Positions 10,203 through 21,045 of a stretch of 64,000 bases of DNA are shown piece by piece; the first letter of the stretch is position 1; the number at the start of each line of letters is the position of its first letter. Under the pieces are notes generated by a model that saw only the letters and a program-made list of their open reading frames with translations, was not told the origin of the DNA and did not search any database. Both the position numbers and the translations under genes were made by a program. This DNA comes from Symbiodinium natans (Eukaryota > Sar > Dinophyceae > Suessiales > Symbiodiniaceae): NCBI GenBank assembly GCA_905221605.1, contig CAJNDS010000257.1, positions 62,001 to 126,000 of the forward strand, written 5' to 3'.

Positions 10203-10262
10203 GCGATAGTCAGATGTCTTTATTTTGATGCAATCAGAAGTCAGATGTTTTTATTTCGGTGC
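10203..10262. repeat. Short tandem duplication
   Basis: gtcagatgtctttatttt and gtcagatgtttttatttc occur about 32 bp apart, followed by tgcaa in both. Confidence 0.7.
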
Positions 10263-10309
10263 AAGCAAAAGCTGCGGAATGCCAAGACGTGAGTGCCTGA
10301 AGCCTTCGG

Positions 10310-11072
10310 GTTGAGGGTTTAGGGTTTTGGTTTAGGGTTGCCAGTGAAGGGCCTCTAAGGGCCTCTAAGGGTCTCTGAGGGCAGGCAGTGAAGGGCAGTG
10401 AAGGGCAGTGAAGGGCCTCTGAGACCCTTTATGAAGGGCCTCTAAGGGTCTTTGGGCTGAGGGCAGGGAAGAGTGAAGGGCCTTTAAGGGCTTTTAAGGG
10501 TCTCTAGGCTGAGGGCAGTGAAGGGCAGTGAAGGGCCTTTAAGGGTCTCTGGGCTGCGTTCTGGGCTGAGGGCAGTGAAGGGCAGGGAAGAGCAGTGAAG
10601 GGCCGCTTAAGAACTTTTAGGGGCCAGTGAAGGGCAGTGAAGGGCCTCTAAGGATCTCTGGTGAGGGCAGTGAGGGGCAGTGAAGGGCCTCTAAGGGTCT
10701 CTGGGCTGGGGGCAGTGAAGGGCAGGGAAGGGCAGTGAAGGGCCTCTAAGGGCAGGGAAGGGCAGTGAAGGGTGTCTAAGGGCTTTTAAGGGTCTGCAGG
10801 GCCTCTAAGGCTCTCTGGGCTGAGAGCAGTGAAGGGCAGTGAAGGGCCTACAAGGGCCTCTAAGGGCCTCTAAGGGTCTTTGGGCTGAGGGCAGTGAAGG
10901 GCAGTGAAGGGCCTCTAAGGGCTCTAAGGGCGGGCAGTCAAGGGCGGTGAAGGGCCTCTAAGGGTCTTTGGGCTGAGGGCAGTGAAGGGCAGTGAAGGGC
11001 CTCTAAGGGCCTCTAAGGACCTCTGGGCGGGCAGTGAAGGGCAGTGAAGGGCTTCTAAGGGTCTCTGGGCTG
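10310..11072. repeat. Minisatellite array (gggcagtgaa / gggcctctaa)
   Basis: Dozens of variants of gggcagtgaagggcctctaa and gggtctctgggctga are arranged in blocks of about 30-50 bp. No coding frame survives. The array passes directly into telomere-like repeats at its right end, and gtttagggtt also occurs at its left end (about 10316-10337). Confidence 0.95.
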
Positions 11073-11186
11073 GTTTAGGGTTTGGGTTAAGGGTTTTGGG
11101 TTTAGGGTTTGGGGTTTAGGGTTTGGGGTTTAGGGTTTGGGGTTTAGGGTTTGGGGTTTAGGGTTTAGGGTTTGGGGTTTAGGGTT
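11073..11186 (+). repeat. Interstitial telomere-like (TTTAGGG) tract
   Basis: Repeats of GGTTTAGGGTTTGG plus plain TTTAGGG units. TTTAGGG is the plant/dinoflagellate-type telomere unit (known). Its interstitial position and the variant GGG-TTTGGGG units are seen directly. Confidence 0.9.
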
Positions 11187-11320
11187 GAAGGCAAGGCCAG
11201 TGCAGGCCCCGGCAAACGCTCACCTGCGCAGGCAAGCGTCTCGCAAAGGCAGGAGCTGCGGGCGCTCACCTGTGCAGGCAAGCGCCGCCACCAGCAAAAC
11301 CGCGCGTTATTCGTGCGATA
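11187..11320. repeat. Dispersed repeat joined to telomere-like tract, copy 1
   Basis: Begins gttgaaggcaaggccagtgc immediately after the telomere-like tract. It recurs at 15193-15362 with substitutions and a length difference, again right behind TTTAGGG units. Internal sub-repeats of cctgygcaggcaagcg are visible. Confidence 0.85.
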
Positions 11321-12440
11321 ACAGACCCGCAGTGGCAAAGGGATGTTACAGGTCAGACTTCCCAAAGGAGAGGAAAGACGTGCGTATGCCCCATGGTGGT
11401 CAGCCAGTGGGAACTTAACAGCAAGAACTATCAAGGCAAGACCGGCCCAGGGCACTCCATGGTGGTCAGCCAGTGGAGCAGCCCCGAGCGAAAGATCCTC
11501 CGCTCACCCTGGCTTGCAGCTGCGCCCTGGATAGATGTCTGCGCACAAGCAAAGTCTCATCAGACGGCCAGAGGTGAGCGTCATCAGCACGTTGTGCTGT
11601 TTGATTGCACCGGGACTTCAACGACGACTTCGAGTACTAAGTGCGTGGAGTTACCTAGTCTTGCTTTTGTTTCTTCTGTTTCTTTGGTTCTTGGGTGGTT
11701 GCGTGGTGTGTTTGGTGGTTTGAGCGCGCTGACTTTGTTTTACCTGTTATGTCGAGCCCAACAAGACCAACCTACTGCGCTACTGATGTAGTAAAGAGGC
11801 GTCAGTCCAAAAAAAAAAAATGTCGCAAAGCCCTTCGCAACTCGCTCAGCGAAGTACTTAGTGGAGGAGGTTGCCGAGGTCTTCAAGGCCGATTTTTGGC
11901 GATGCAGAGGCTTTACATTTGTTGCGGGGCGCAGGCGCGGCCGGCCGGTGCGCGGCCGGAGGTGTTCAAGCTTATCCGTGCACTGCTTGGTGGCCTAGCT
12001 GTGTATGGTTGTAGCAACAGCCATGCGCGGGGTTAAAGCTTTGGGTGCAAGAAACCAGTCATGCCTTCAGTCAGGTATTTGGGTTAAGTCTGACATGAAC
12101 CCTGAGGTAGGAAGTCAGTCTTGTTCTATGGCAAGTTGTGACGTGGACGGCGAAGCTAGGCAGACGTAGATTCCTTTTTCTAAACCCGATTGGTGAAAGA
12201 CCAATGTGTACCTTGACGTTCTCGGTTAGCGACCATTGATTCGTATGGCAGGCATGCCCCAGCTTTGGCGCTCCGGTTGACACAGGTCCTCGCCAGAAGC
12301 AGAGAACACCTCTTGCGTCCTTCACCCTTTAGGGGACCGCCGGTAGTATAATACTGACATTGGCGTGCGGTGATTGGGTGGCGGGTTTCCTGCACCTGTC
12401 CTTTAATAACTTTGTAAATTGCCAAAGGGTGAATCCAGTC
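11321..12440. other. No confident gene
   Basis: The phrase ccatggtggtcagccagtgg occurs twice (about 11391 and 11457). An 11-A run is at about 11811. Frames are short and not protein-like. Confidence 0.5.
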
Positions 12441-12444
12441 CTGA

Positions 12445-13060
12445 TAAAGGGTTTCCCTGAGTTTCCCTACAGTTTCGCGAGGGTTTCCGCGGGGTTTCTG
12501 GGGGTTTCCGTGGGTTTCCTTAGATTTCGTGCATGTGTTAAAACCTATTGGATGGTTTTGGTAGGTTCCTCAAGGGTTTCGTGAGGGTTTCCGTGGGATT
12601 TCGTGCAGTTTTTGAACTTTCCGGAGGTTTTCCTTGAATTTCTCTAAAGTTTTGTGAGGGTTTCCGCGGATGTCCGTGGGTTTTGTCAAGTTTTGCCTTG
12701 GTTTTTTAAAAGCTTTCAGATGGTTTCCCTGGGGTTTTCTAAGGTTTGCGGGGTTTCAGTGGGTTTTGTTAGATTTTGCGTAGGTTTTTGAAGCTCTCGG
12801 AAGGTTTTTCTAATGTCTTTTGAAGGTGACCGTGGGTTTTCCATGGTTTTTGACAGCTTTGAAGGGGTTTCCGTGGGTTTCTTAGGGCTGTGTGAGGGTT
12901 TCCGCGGGGTTTCTGTGGGTTTTCTTATATAGGTCGTGCGCAGGTCTTTGAAGCTTCCAGTGGAGCTTTGTGAGGGTTCCTGCAAAATCTCCGCGGGGTT
13001 TCGATTGGTTTTCTCATGCTTTGCGCGGCTTTGGAAAAAGATGTCAGAAGCTTCAGCGAG
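12445..13060. repeat. Degenerate GGGTTTCC-rich repeat array
   Basis: Repeated gagggtttccgcggggtttc and gtgggttt words at irregular spacing of about 15-30 bp, within a looser higher-order unit of about 130-190 bp. A 123-codon frame on the minus strand (repeating KPTETP) is a by-product of the repeat. Confidence 0.75.
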
Positions 13061-13560
13061 GGTTTCCATGAGCTTCCATGGCACCATGGATTTCCTCAGC
13101 GTTACTTCAAGCTTTGGAATTTGTCACATGATGCGGTCGGCGCTCGTCCAGATAGGCAAGATGCAAGCGGCGCAGTGTGTCGTGCGGCTTTGCAGCGCTG
13201 CCAGGTGAGGTTGTGGAGGTGGATACTGATGGCAGGGAGAATCAGAAGTGACGCGGCCAGGCAGCCAGGAGCCGCTGGGGCTAACCCAGCTGTATTTTTC
13301 CGCAGGAGTAGGTTTTCCATATGTGCTCCGGGTCTTTGCGCAGGAAATTGTTCCGAGGCCAGATTCTGGGTCCGCTTTTGTGTGCAAAAGTCACGTCCGC
13401 TTGTGCGTGGCCTCCCCGGTGCCCGTTTCTATTATGTTGATCACTTCCGCAAGAAAGCTGCCTGTGGGGGGTCGTTGTTCTTTAAAAAAAAAATTCTCCA
13501 CGCTAGGAGCTTGCCTGTAGGTCAGAGTTGCTGTGGGGAACTCGAAAAATGCAGATTTAG

Positions 13561-13605
13561 CGACACCAAAATTGGGGCCGCCAGGCGGCCCCAATTTTGG
13601 GGTCG
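13561..13605. repeat. Long perfect hairpin
   Basis: Positions 13566-13582 and 13584-13600 are perfect reverse complements (17 bp) around a single A. Four more pairs (13561-13564 with 13602-13605) extend it after one mismatch. A related inverted motif (tttttggggcc...ggccccattttt, about 13671-13702) follows about 100 bp downstream and shares the trailing ttttggggtcgca. This looks like foldback or MITE-type debris. Confidence 0.85.
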
Positions 13606-13924
13606 CAGTTCCAGCCTTTTCATGTATTTACACATTATAATAAGGGAAGCTGGGTGCATTTCGTGGCCCTATTTTTGGGGCCGCGAGATGGCCCCATTTT
13701 TGGGGTCGCAAGTTTGAGCCCTGGGCTCACGCAGCTGGGTCTCGTCAGCATGCCTGCGCCTGCCCTTGTTCCAGGAACCTTGGGGAGCAGCGTGCAGAAC
13801 ATAAGCTTGGGGATCAGGGGCTTGTCCGAAGCAGCTGCTTGCTTTTGTAATGCTGCAGCAGAAAGGGAGCTGCAACGGTACACCTGATGCGGGACCCACA
13901 GCAAAGTGTAAGGCCTAATCACTT

Positions 13925-14357
13925 CTGGGCCTGCTGGAGAAGGTTGAAGCAGCAGTTTCTCACATGCCTTCTGGGCCTTCTGGCGAAGGTTCCGGCAGCC
14001 GTTTGCGGGGCCTAATCACTTCTGGGCCTTCTGGAGAAGTTTTAGGCAGCAGTTTAAAAGGTCCACTGACTGCTGGGCCTTCCGGAGAAGTTTTAGGCAG
14101 CAGTTTAAGATGCCCAATCACTTCTGAGCCTTCCAGGGAGGGTTGAGCAGTTTGAGAAGCCTAATCACTTCTGGGCCTTCAGGCAACTGTTTGGGCAGCA
14201 GTTTGAGGCCTAGTCATTTCTGGGCCTTCTGAAGATATTTGAGGCATCAGTTTGAGAGAAAGCACTTCTGGGCCTTTCGGAGGCGGTTTGGGCAGCAATT
14301 TAAGAGGTCTAATCATTCTGGGCCTGCTGGAGAAGACTTAGGCATCAGTTTAAGAAG
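13925..14357. repeat. 51-bp minisatellite
   Basis: About eight units of tctgggccttctggagaag followed by a gcagcagttt phrase. The best-preserved units are exactly 51 bp and are therefore open in frame (repeating SGPSGEVLGSSL). Later units are diverged. Confidence 0.85.
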
Positions 14358-14529
14358 CTTACTCCCTTATCACAGAGGCCGTAAAGACCGTTCGTTTGTT
14401 AATCGCCTTTGGTTTGCGGCCAGCAGACCTCAACAGTGCGATTCTAAGCCCTTCTACACCCAAAACGCAGGACAACGTGCAGAATTGCGTCTTACACAGA
14501 CGGATGAGTTGCGACTTACACAGACGCAT

Positions 14530-14815
14530 AAGGCTTGCGCACCTTGAGCCTGTGCACAGCCTGTGCATGTGCGGCACCTGCAAGCACGCCTGACCAGAAA
14601 GGGCCTGTGCAGCTTGAGTCTGTGCATTTGCGGACACCTGCAAGCACGTCTGACCCGGAAGGGCGTGCGCCTTAAGTGTGTTGGCGCCTGCGAGCACGCC
14701 TGACCCAAAAGAGCCTGTGCACCTTGAGCCTGTGCCCTTTGCTGGCACCAGTAAGCACGCCTGACCTGGAAGAGTCTGTGCACCTTGAGCCTGTGCATGT
14801 GCGGGCCCAGAAACT
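14530..14815. repeat. ~60-bp minisatellite
   Basis: Four to five copies built on cacctgcaagcacgcctgac and gtgcaccttgagcctgtgca, spaced about 52-61 bp. Confidence 0.85.
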
Positions 14816-14945
14816 GTTCGGAAAAACCCCAAAAAGGCGCAGAAACTTTCCGGAAGAAGCCCAAAAAAGCTCGGAAACTGTCCGGAAGAAGGCCCACAAA
14901 GGCTTAGAAACTGTCCGAGAGAAGCTTAAAAAGGCTCACTGTCCG
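14805..14945. repeat. ~35-bp minisatellite
   Basis: About four copies of gaaactgtccggaagaagcc followed by an A-rich segment. It abuts the 60-bp array, so three different arrays lie nearly end to end from 13925. Confidence 0.8.
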
Positions 14946-15078
14946 TGAGGAGCCACTGGCAACTTGGAGGGTTTAGAGCCCCCCATACTGGGAGGGGTTA
15001 GGGGACACCTTGCAAGCAAAGCTTGGTTTACGGGTTATGAAAATGCGACCAAGCTGGCGACCCCTCAGGGGTGTGCCT

Positions 15079-15108
15079 GCAGGCCCGATCAGCCTAGATC
15101 GGGCCTGC
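15079..15108. repeat. 12-bp perfect inverted repeat
   Basis: gcaggcccgatc and gatcgggcctgc are separated by agccta. It would form a stable hairpin in RNA or extruded DNA. No function can be assigned. Confidence 0.8.
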
Positions 15109-15148
15109 GTGGTCTCGTTGAGCGCCTGCGCCCACAGAGGGGTGGTGG

Positions 15149-15192
15149 GCGGGTTTAGGGTTTAGAGTGGGGGGTTTAGGGTTTAGGGTTTG
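15149..15192 (+). repeat. Telomere-like tract 2
   Basis: Three to four TTTAGGG/TTTAGAG units ending in ttagggtttggg, directly in front of dispersed repeat copy 2. Confidence 0.85.
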
Positions 15193-15362
15193 GGGTTGAA
15201 GGCAAGGCCAGTGCAGGCCGCGGCAAACGCTCGCCTGCGCAGGCAAGCGTCCCGCAAAGGCAGGAGCTGCGGCCACTCATCTGTGCAGGCAAGCGTCTTG
15301 CAAAGGTGGGAACTGCGGCCAGGCAAGCGCCGCCGCCACCAGAACTGCGCGTTATTCGTTGC
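15193..15362. repeat. Dispersed repeat joined to telomere-like tract, copy 2
   Basis: Same start as 11187 (gttgaaggcaaggccagtgc) and similar end (gcgcgttattcgt). It contains an extra internal sub-repeat relative to copy 1. It has the same orientation and the same telomere-like leader as copy 1. Confidence 0.85.
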
Positions 15363-15739
15363 AGATCAAGGAGCACCTGCGTCAAAGTTCAACGCTGGCA
15401 CACCTTGGGGAACCGGGCATAAGCCTCATGGAAGCATGCCAACGCTCCCCGCTTTTCCCCCTTGCAGGCGACCTACAGTTATGGGACATGACGCACTTCA
15501 AACAATTTTTAGTGGCGCACTTGGGTGCCCTGCGCAGGTTCTTTGATGTCATCACAACTAATTGCTCGACTGGCCCGACCTTCGGAGTATGTGTCTTCGT
15601 CACTTGCAAGGCATCCTGTTTCCTGTATGACTCTGAGCGGGCTTCGCTCGTGCCACATCTTCACTCGCCAGAGGCTTGGGGCCCCTGATCATCTTGGCAC
15701 CTACCTGCGTATGGCGACGGGCTTGGAGCGTGCTTCCAA

Positions 15740-16699
15740 ATGGCTGCCTGTGCCACTCACTTCATTGACGGGCGTGAAGCGTCCCACTACGCCGACAAGG
15801 CAGTGGCAGACGACCTGGCACAGGGTTTTGATCTTGTGGGGCATTTGGACCTTCCGGCAGGCTGGTCCACCGACTTTCGTCCAGCATTCCTTTCCCTGAA
15901 GGACCTGTCCCAACTGACACAGGAGACCAACCACCAGGTCATCAAGGAAGTTGAGGACTCATCTCAGTTCCTGGAAGAACTGTGGCAGAAAAGTCTCGAT
16001 GAAGTATCAAAAGGCTGGTCGGAAGGACCTTTCCGAGAACAGGACCTGCCACAAGGAGCTGTAATCAGCAAACGTTTTGCAATCCAGCAAGGGAACAAGG
16101 TCAGGCCGATCGACGACCTGTCCCAGAGCCACATCAACGAGGCACTCAACATGGCTTACGTGGCTGTCAAGGACCCCAGTTCGGGGGAGGTTCGCTTCTT
16201 CAGGCTTCTTTGCCTTCCATTCGGCGCCGTGGCGGCGGTCCATGCGTTCATCAGGGTCAGCTTGGCTATTTGTCATATAGGAAACACGTTTTGGCACTTG
16301 CCTTGGAGCTCGTTTTACGATGACTTCACGTTGTTGTCAACACGACAGCTGGCCACTAGCGCAGAGGCCAGTGCATGTTTTCTGCTAGACTTGCTCGGCT
16401 TTGAGTTTGACAGAGACGGAGACAAGGCTGCGCCGTTCCAGGAGGTCTTCAGATCTTTGGGGGTCGAATTTGACCTTACAGACAGCAACAAGCAGATATT
16501 TAGGATCCAGAATACAGCAGAGCGGACCAAAAGTCTCGTTGAAGACCTGGCAGCCTTTCAGGAGCAAGGAGCCTCAAGCCCTAAGACCTGGAATCGACTG
16601 AGGGGAAGGCTGCACTTTGTGGCGGGCCAACTCTCTGGGCGCTTGCCAAAAACCAAGCCTCCCTTTGCGCAGCACTGCAGGGGCTACGACATTACATAG
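15740..16699 (+). pseudogene. Reverse transcriptase fragment of a dinoflagellate-type retroelement
   Basis: The frame contains SKRFAIQQGNKVRPIDDL, a fingers motif of an RT family common in dinoflagellates, then LCLPFGAVAAVHAFIR (motif B region) and SFYDDFTLL (YDD catalytic box). A thumb-like segment GVEFDL and a connection region with RGRLHFVAG follow. The palm motif-A segment that should carry the first catalytic Asp is missing between INEALNM and AYVAVKDPS. This indicates an internal deletion, so the enzyme is unlikely to be active. The frame ends at TAG 16697-16699, but the following RNase H frame overlaps it in +2 phase, consistent with an indel near 16640-16690. The start at 15740 is arbitrary. 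A DIRS- or Ty3-related origin is possible; no recombinase or integrase was found. Confidence 0.75.
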
Positions 16700-17253
16700 C
16701 CGAAGCGTCGCCGAGAACGGTACGAGCCCAGACCTCAGAGACGGTGTACGCTTTTACGGACGCCTCGCAAGAAGGACTCCAAGGCCTCGAAATGGGTCTG
16801 GGAGCAGTCCTGTTCAATCAGGAGGGGCAGATCCTGTGCTGGTTTGGCATTGTGTTGCCGCATGACCTTGCTGAGAAACTCCTGCAAGGAAAGTCTAAAG
16901 TCATCAACGAGCTCGAGAGCATAGCTGTTCTCCTGCTCTTCATTCTAGCCCGAGAGTTTCTCCGGGGGAAACACGTGATGTGCTACTTAGACAATGAAGC
17001 AGCGCGCATAACGCTCCTCAAGCTGACCAGCGATTCAGAGGTTTTGACCCTCTTGAGCAATGCTTGCGCATTGTTGGAACAGGAGCTTGAGATGATTCCG
17101 TTCTACGCTCGGGTACCGAGCAAATCCAACGTGGCGGATGCTCCGTCCCGCCTTGACTTTACAGGGTTGCCGCACAATTGCAGGTTCCAAGACCAGGTGC
17201 TTCTCGCGGAAATGGCCAAGCTGGTAAACTCGCTAGTCGGGCGCTGGGCCTGA
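16630..17253 (+). pseudogene. RNase H domain of the same retroelement
   Basis: This frame continues the RT after a frame break. It reads YAFTDASQEG (first Asp), INELESIAVLLL (Glu), CYLDNEAARI (second Asp) and SNVADAPSRLDF (last Asp). This is the usual D-E-D-D order of retroelement RNase H, which removes RNA from the RNA/DNA hybrid. It ends at TGA 17251-17253 and is followed by the 261-bp direct repeat. All four catalytic positions look intact even though the RT upstream is damaged. Confidence 0.75.
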
Positions 17254-17300
17254 AACCCCCATGACCAAGGAAGGGACTTGCATTCTCCCCGACCAAGAGA

Positions 17301-17561
17301 GGGAGATTTCGTTTCTCACACACCTGCAGAGGACAGATCTCGGATGGAAGCAGACATGGCAAATCCCCTTCCTTGGAAAAGATGCCAGTGCTTAAGCTTC
17401 AGTCTTGTTAGCGTGAGGGTGCATGTCATTGCAGTCTGTGCATGTGAATTGCATTGCTGTGCATGGGACACCAATGAATGAGCATAGCATCGATAGATTG
17501 TCCTGTACTTTCAGCCAGGAAATGTTTTCATACATTTGAAACATTTTTGTTTGGAAAATAA
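17301..17561 (+). repeat. 261-bp direct repeat, copy 1
   Basis: Matches 18142-18402 with one visible substitution (tggaaaagatg versus tggacaagatg). It lies 48 bp after the RNase H stop, so it may be retroelement 3' sequence. Confidence 0.95.
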
Positions 17562-18141
17562 GGTAATCGTGCTGCAAGTACAAACCTTTATTTTCCGGAG
17601 AAAAATTTTCGAATTCTCCGAATGAGAAAGTTTTTCGGCTCAGACGAAGAGAGGCCACAGCCTTCTCAGTCACAACCCTCGTGGAGAGGGTCGGGAAAAT
17701 TTTTCTGCCCACCCACCCACTCCAATAGCGCCTTACATTTGGCAGTTGGGATGAAACGTGATGCCGGAACAGCGGGTCCTGATGAAGACACGAACAGAGA
17801 ATCAAGGATCCAATGGCTGGCAGTGATGGTAACCAATGTGCCGGTTGTGGATGTTGTGCTTTGTAGAGTGGCGACCACAGGAACAGTTGACGACGTCAAG
17901 TTTGCGGTTGCTGACGATGTGTGGCATCGCTCTGGGCATGACTTACGTACTTCCAGTTGCCGCTTGGAAATGCAGGGTCGTCATGTGCCTTTCAGCACGA
18001 ACCTCAACGATCTACCGGTGCACCTTGGAACGTGTGTGCACTTCGTTGTTCAACTCAACCATTGACAGGCCGCTCACTTAGGCGGAACCTCTGAGTGCAG
18101 CAGAGAACTCTGCTTTCAGCACTTTGTGTAGTGTTTCACGG
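17562..18141 (+). other. 580-bp segment between direct repeats, with ORF 17622-18065
   Basis: A 147-codon frame starts at ATG 17622 (MRKFFGSDEERPQPSQ) and ends in HFVVQLNH at 18065. It has no recognised motif. The segment itself is not repeated elsewhere in the window. Confidence 0.35.
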
Positions 18142-18402
18142 GGGAGATTTCGTTTCTCACACACCTGCAGAGGACAGATCTCGGATGGAAGCAGACATGG
18201 CAAATCCCCTTCCTTGGACAAGATGCCAGTGCTTAAGCTTCAGTCTTGTTAGCGTGAGGGTGCATGTCATTGCAGTCTGTGCATGTGAATTGCATTGCTG
18301 TGCATGGGACACCAATGAATGAGCATAGCATCGATAGATTGTCCTGTACTTTCAGCCAGGAAATGTTTTCATACATTTGAAACATTTTTGTTTGGAAAAT
18401 AA
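18142..18402 (+). repeat. 261-bp direct repeat, copy 2
   Basis: Second copy of 17301-17561, same orientation. No short target duplication surrounds the pair. Confidence 0.95.
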
Positions 18403-18438
18403 AAGGTTGAAAATTACAAGAAATCAACCTCCAGAATA

Positions 18439-18508
18439 GAGGGTTTAGGGTTTTAGGGTTTGAGGCTTGGGGCTTAGGGTTTAGGGTTGAGGGTTTTGGC
18501 TTGGGGTC
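18439..18508 (+). repeat. Telomere-like tract 3 (degenerate)
   Basis: Units such as gggtttagggttttagggtt and gcttagggtttagggttgag. More degenerate than the two tracts upstream. Confidence 0.75.
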
Positions 18509-20735
18509 ATTGGAGCTTTAAGTTCATTGAACCCATTACAAAACAGGTTTAAGTAAATTTCAGAAATATAACAAGAGAAAGAGTACGGGACAAGCCCAAG
18601 GGACACCAACTTCGCTGGTGCAGTTATGGCGCATTTCTTTGTTTCTGGTCTTCCCCTTCCTCAGAAAGCCAACTTGTTCCAATATTTTCTAACTTCTAAC
18701 TTTTCTGACTTATCTTAACTTGTCTAAGGTGGTTATAACCTTTATAAGTCCTCCTAAGCCAATGACGTATTTGAAGGAAGCTTGCGCAGCTTTGAAAATG
18801 CGGGAGGGTTGGAGGGGCCGCAGTCCCTCCCCACCGCCGGTGCAAACACAGTGCTCACGTGATAGGCTTTTGAAACAACTCATCTCTGCGTGAAGCAGCG
18901 AACCTGTTTCGGATCCATGCAGCATGTGCAAGACCATGCGAAGAGAGGATGTCCAGAAGTGCTTGAGTTGTAGGAATGTGTGTCTGGAAGCTGTAGGAGT
19001 GACTGTGCACGTTTATTTAGTGTAGTTGGGTTGTTCCGAGAACTCCACTGACCCAACCTTGGAACCTCCTCCAATACATCGGCTTACCGGTGTCCGGCAG
19101 ACCCCTGCAGAGAGGGGGTCTATCCCCCTGAAGATAGACGGGTAGGGGTAGGGGGCTATACGTTGCTGCACGTTGCAGAGGTTAGTTAACCTTTGCGTGC
19201 TTGGGGCCGTTTTCTGACTCATTGTCTTGTTTTCTGACCCCTCGGTTTTCTGACTCAAGCCTTTCCATTTTCTGACTTGGTCTTCCTTGTTGTCGGACGG
19301 TCTTTGGCTTTTTCGACTCGTTCGACCCTCACTCGCGCTGGGTTGGCTCATCAACACGACTCCGTATTCGCCATCCAGCTTTCGTACATTGGGGTTTTAC
19401 TTTTGGGTGAATTTAGATACATCTAGATTTTGATGTGTATGACCAGTGCCTTGAACTGCATCAAGACTTGGTGCGAAAAGATGCTGAGCCAGTGGCTGGG
19501 ACGTCCCTGACGCCTGTCAACGCAGGAGGTGTGTAGCCATAGCCTTGCCTGAGTCATCCCAACAAGACTTCAGCAAGTTACTAAGAACCTTTACCTGCAA
19601 ATGTTCAGACGAACGTATTTCAACTCACAACTCACTCTTCTACGGTCTGGCATGTAGCTCAAACACGAAAAAAAGCAGCATGACATTGGATGGATCAAGG
19701 ACCGTGCAGAGGTCTTTTGCCTTTGTTTGGATAAATCATTGAATTGAACCTCCACGTTTCGGGCATTTTCGGATCAGTTCACCAGTTATGGATCGTGACC
19801 TGTTATCCCATCTTCGCAACGGCAGACTCGCCTAGCTGCGGACTCCTGAGCGGCGAGGGGGTGTACTAGCCTTTGGGCTCCTAGGGCCTAGGGTTTAGGG
19901 GCCTTCATCCTTGTTGCCATGGCTGGTGATGTGAGACCACCTTCTGACAAAACCCTGTGGCTGCACCCAGTGCACCTGGAAACTTCGCGCCCGACCAGTC
20001 CTGCAACTGCTGACCTGGTCTGCAACCTGAAACAAGAGCCTGAGGGCATTCTGCTTCCCCAAAGGCCAGAGGACAGCCAATTGGCTAGTCTCGCCCTTGC
20101 CGGACACCCTGCTGCGTTGGATTTCGCCGGGCTTTGGCAGGGAAAGAGATGGGAGCAGCTGCGGACGCTTACGCCAGGCGCAAAGAAGCACACATGAACA
20201 CTGCTCAGGCCTGCAAAAGTCAGAAAGCTGTGTTCGTGCCCATGGTCGCCACTGGGACCCACTGGGACGTGGGAGAAAGGTGGTGGGCGGGGAGAAGGGC
20301 GCTGTCCATGCCACGCTGCTCCCAGAGCTTTGTGTCCTCGTGCACGGCTTCCGGGCCAGAGCTGCCATGAGACGCAGGAGTGAAGTCGCTGCCAAGTCGG
20401 CCCACTGGATACCTCGGTCGTGAAGCTTCCTCCCATAGACTCCTTGGCGGCTATTGACTGGATGGGCGGATCTGCTATCTTGTGCTAGTCCGTTCGACTC
20501 ACCTGGTCAAGATTTAGCTCTAGCTAACCCTTTGTCCTCGGCTTTTGTTTGCACTAGCGTTTAGCTTTCCGCCCGAGCCGTGGCTTGTAAGCTTCTTTGA
20601 GACGCATTCTCTTAGAAAGCTGGAGTTCGGCCGGTCAGGTCCGCCCGCTACTCCGGTTCTCACATTGCTTATGCTTGTGCTGAACCTGTTCCTGCTGCCG
20701 CAACTCGTTCCGTCTGCCGCTGCAGTCGCGAACGT
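18509..20735. other. No confident gene
   Basis: A frame at 19919-20197 (MAGDVRPPSDKTLWLHP...) starts with ATG and could be an exon, but it has no recognisable domain and the opposite strand is open too. A single cctagggtttaggggcc lies at about 19887. Nothing else supportable. Confidence 0.4.
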
Positions 20736-21045
20736 GCGCTGCTGGAACGGTCTGCGGCGGTCTGCGTCCAGTTTGTGCGGCAGTCGGTTTGCGCAACATT
20801 GCATTCCGCTGTGTCCGGTTCCGCTGAACCCACGCCTGCTGTCCGCTGACTCAGGCTCTGCGCTGCTGGAACGGTGTACGTCCAGTTGGTGCGGCGCTCG
20901 GTTTGCGCGTTCTCCTGTGTCAGGTTCCATAGAACCCCCGGCTGCTGTCCGCTGACTCAGGCCTGCGCGTCTGGAGCGGCTAGTTCTGTGCCGCGCTTGG
21001 TCTGTGCCAGGCGGCGTTCCGCTGCGTGTCTCCTCTGTACTCTGC
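20736..21045. repeat. Imperfect tandem repeat, three units of 105-124 bp
   Basis: gcgctgctggaacgg starts at 20736 and 20860, and a diverged unit starts at about 20965. Each contains gtccagttggtgcgg or a variant and ends in gctgtccgctgactcagg. The 282-codon minus-strand frame here is probably repeat-driven. Confidence 0.8.

Noticed and set aside
12716..13087. Minus-strand ORF with KPTETP repeats
   Set aside because: By-product of the degenerate GGGTTTCC repeat array.
15079..15108. Bacterial-type terminator hairpin
   Set aside because: No following T run and the context is eukaryotic; kept only as an inverted repeat.
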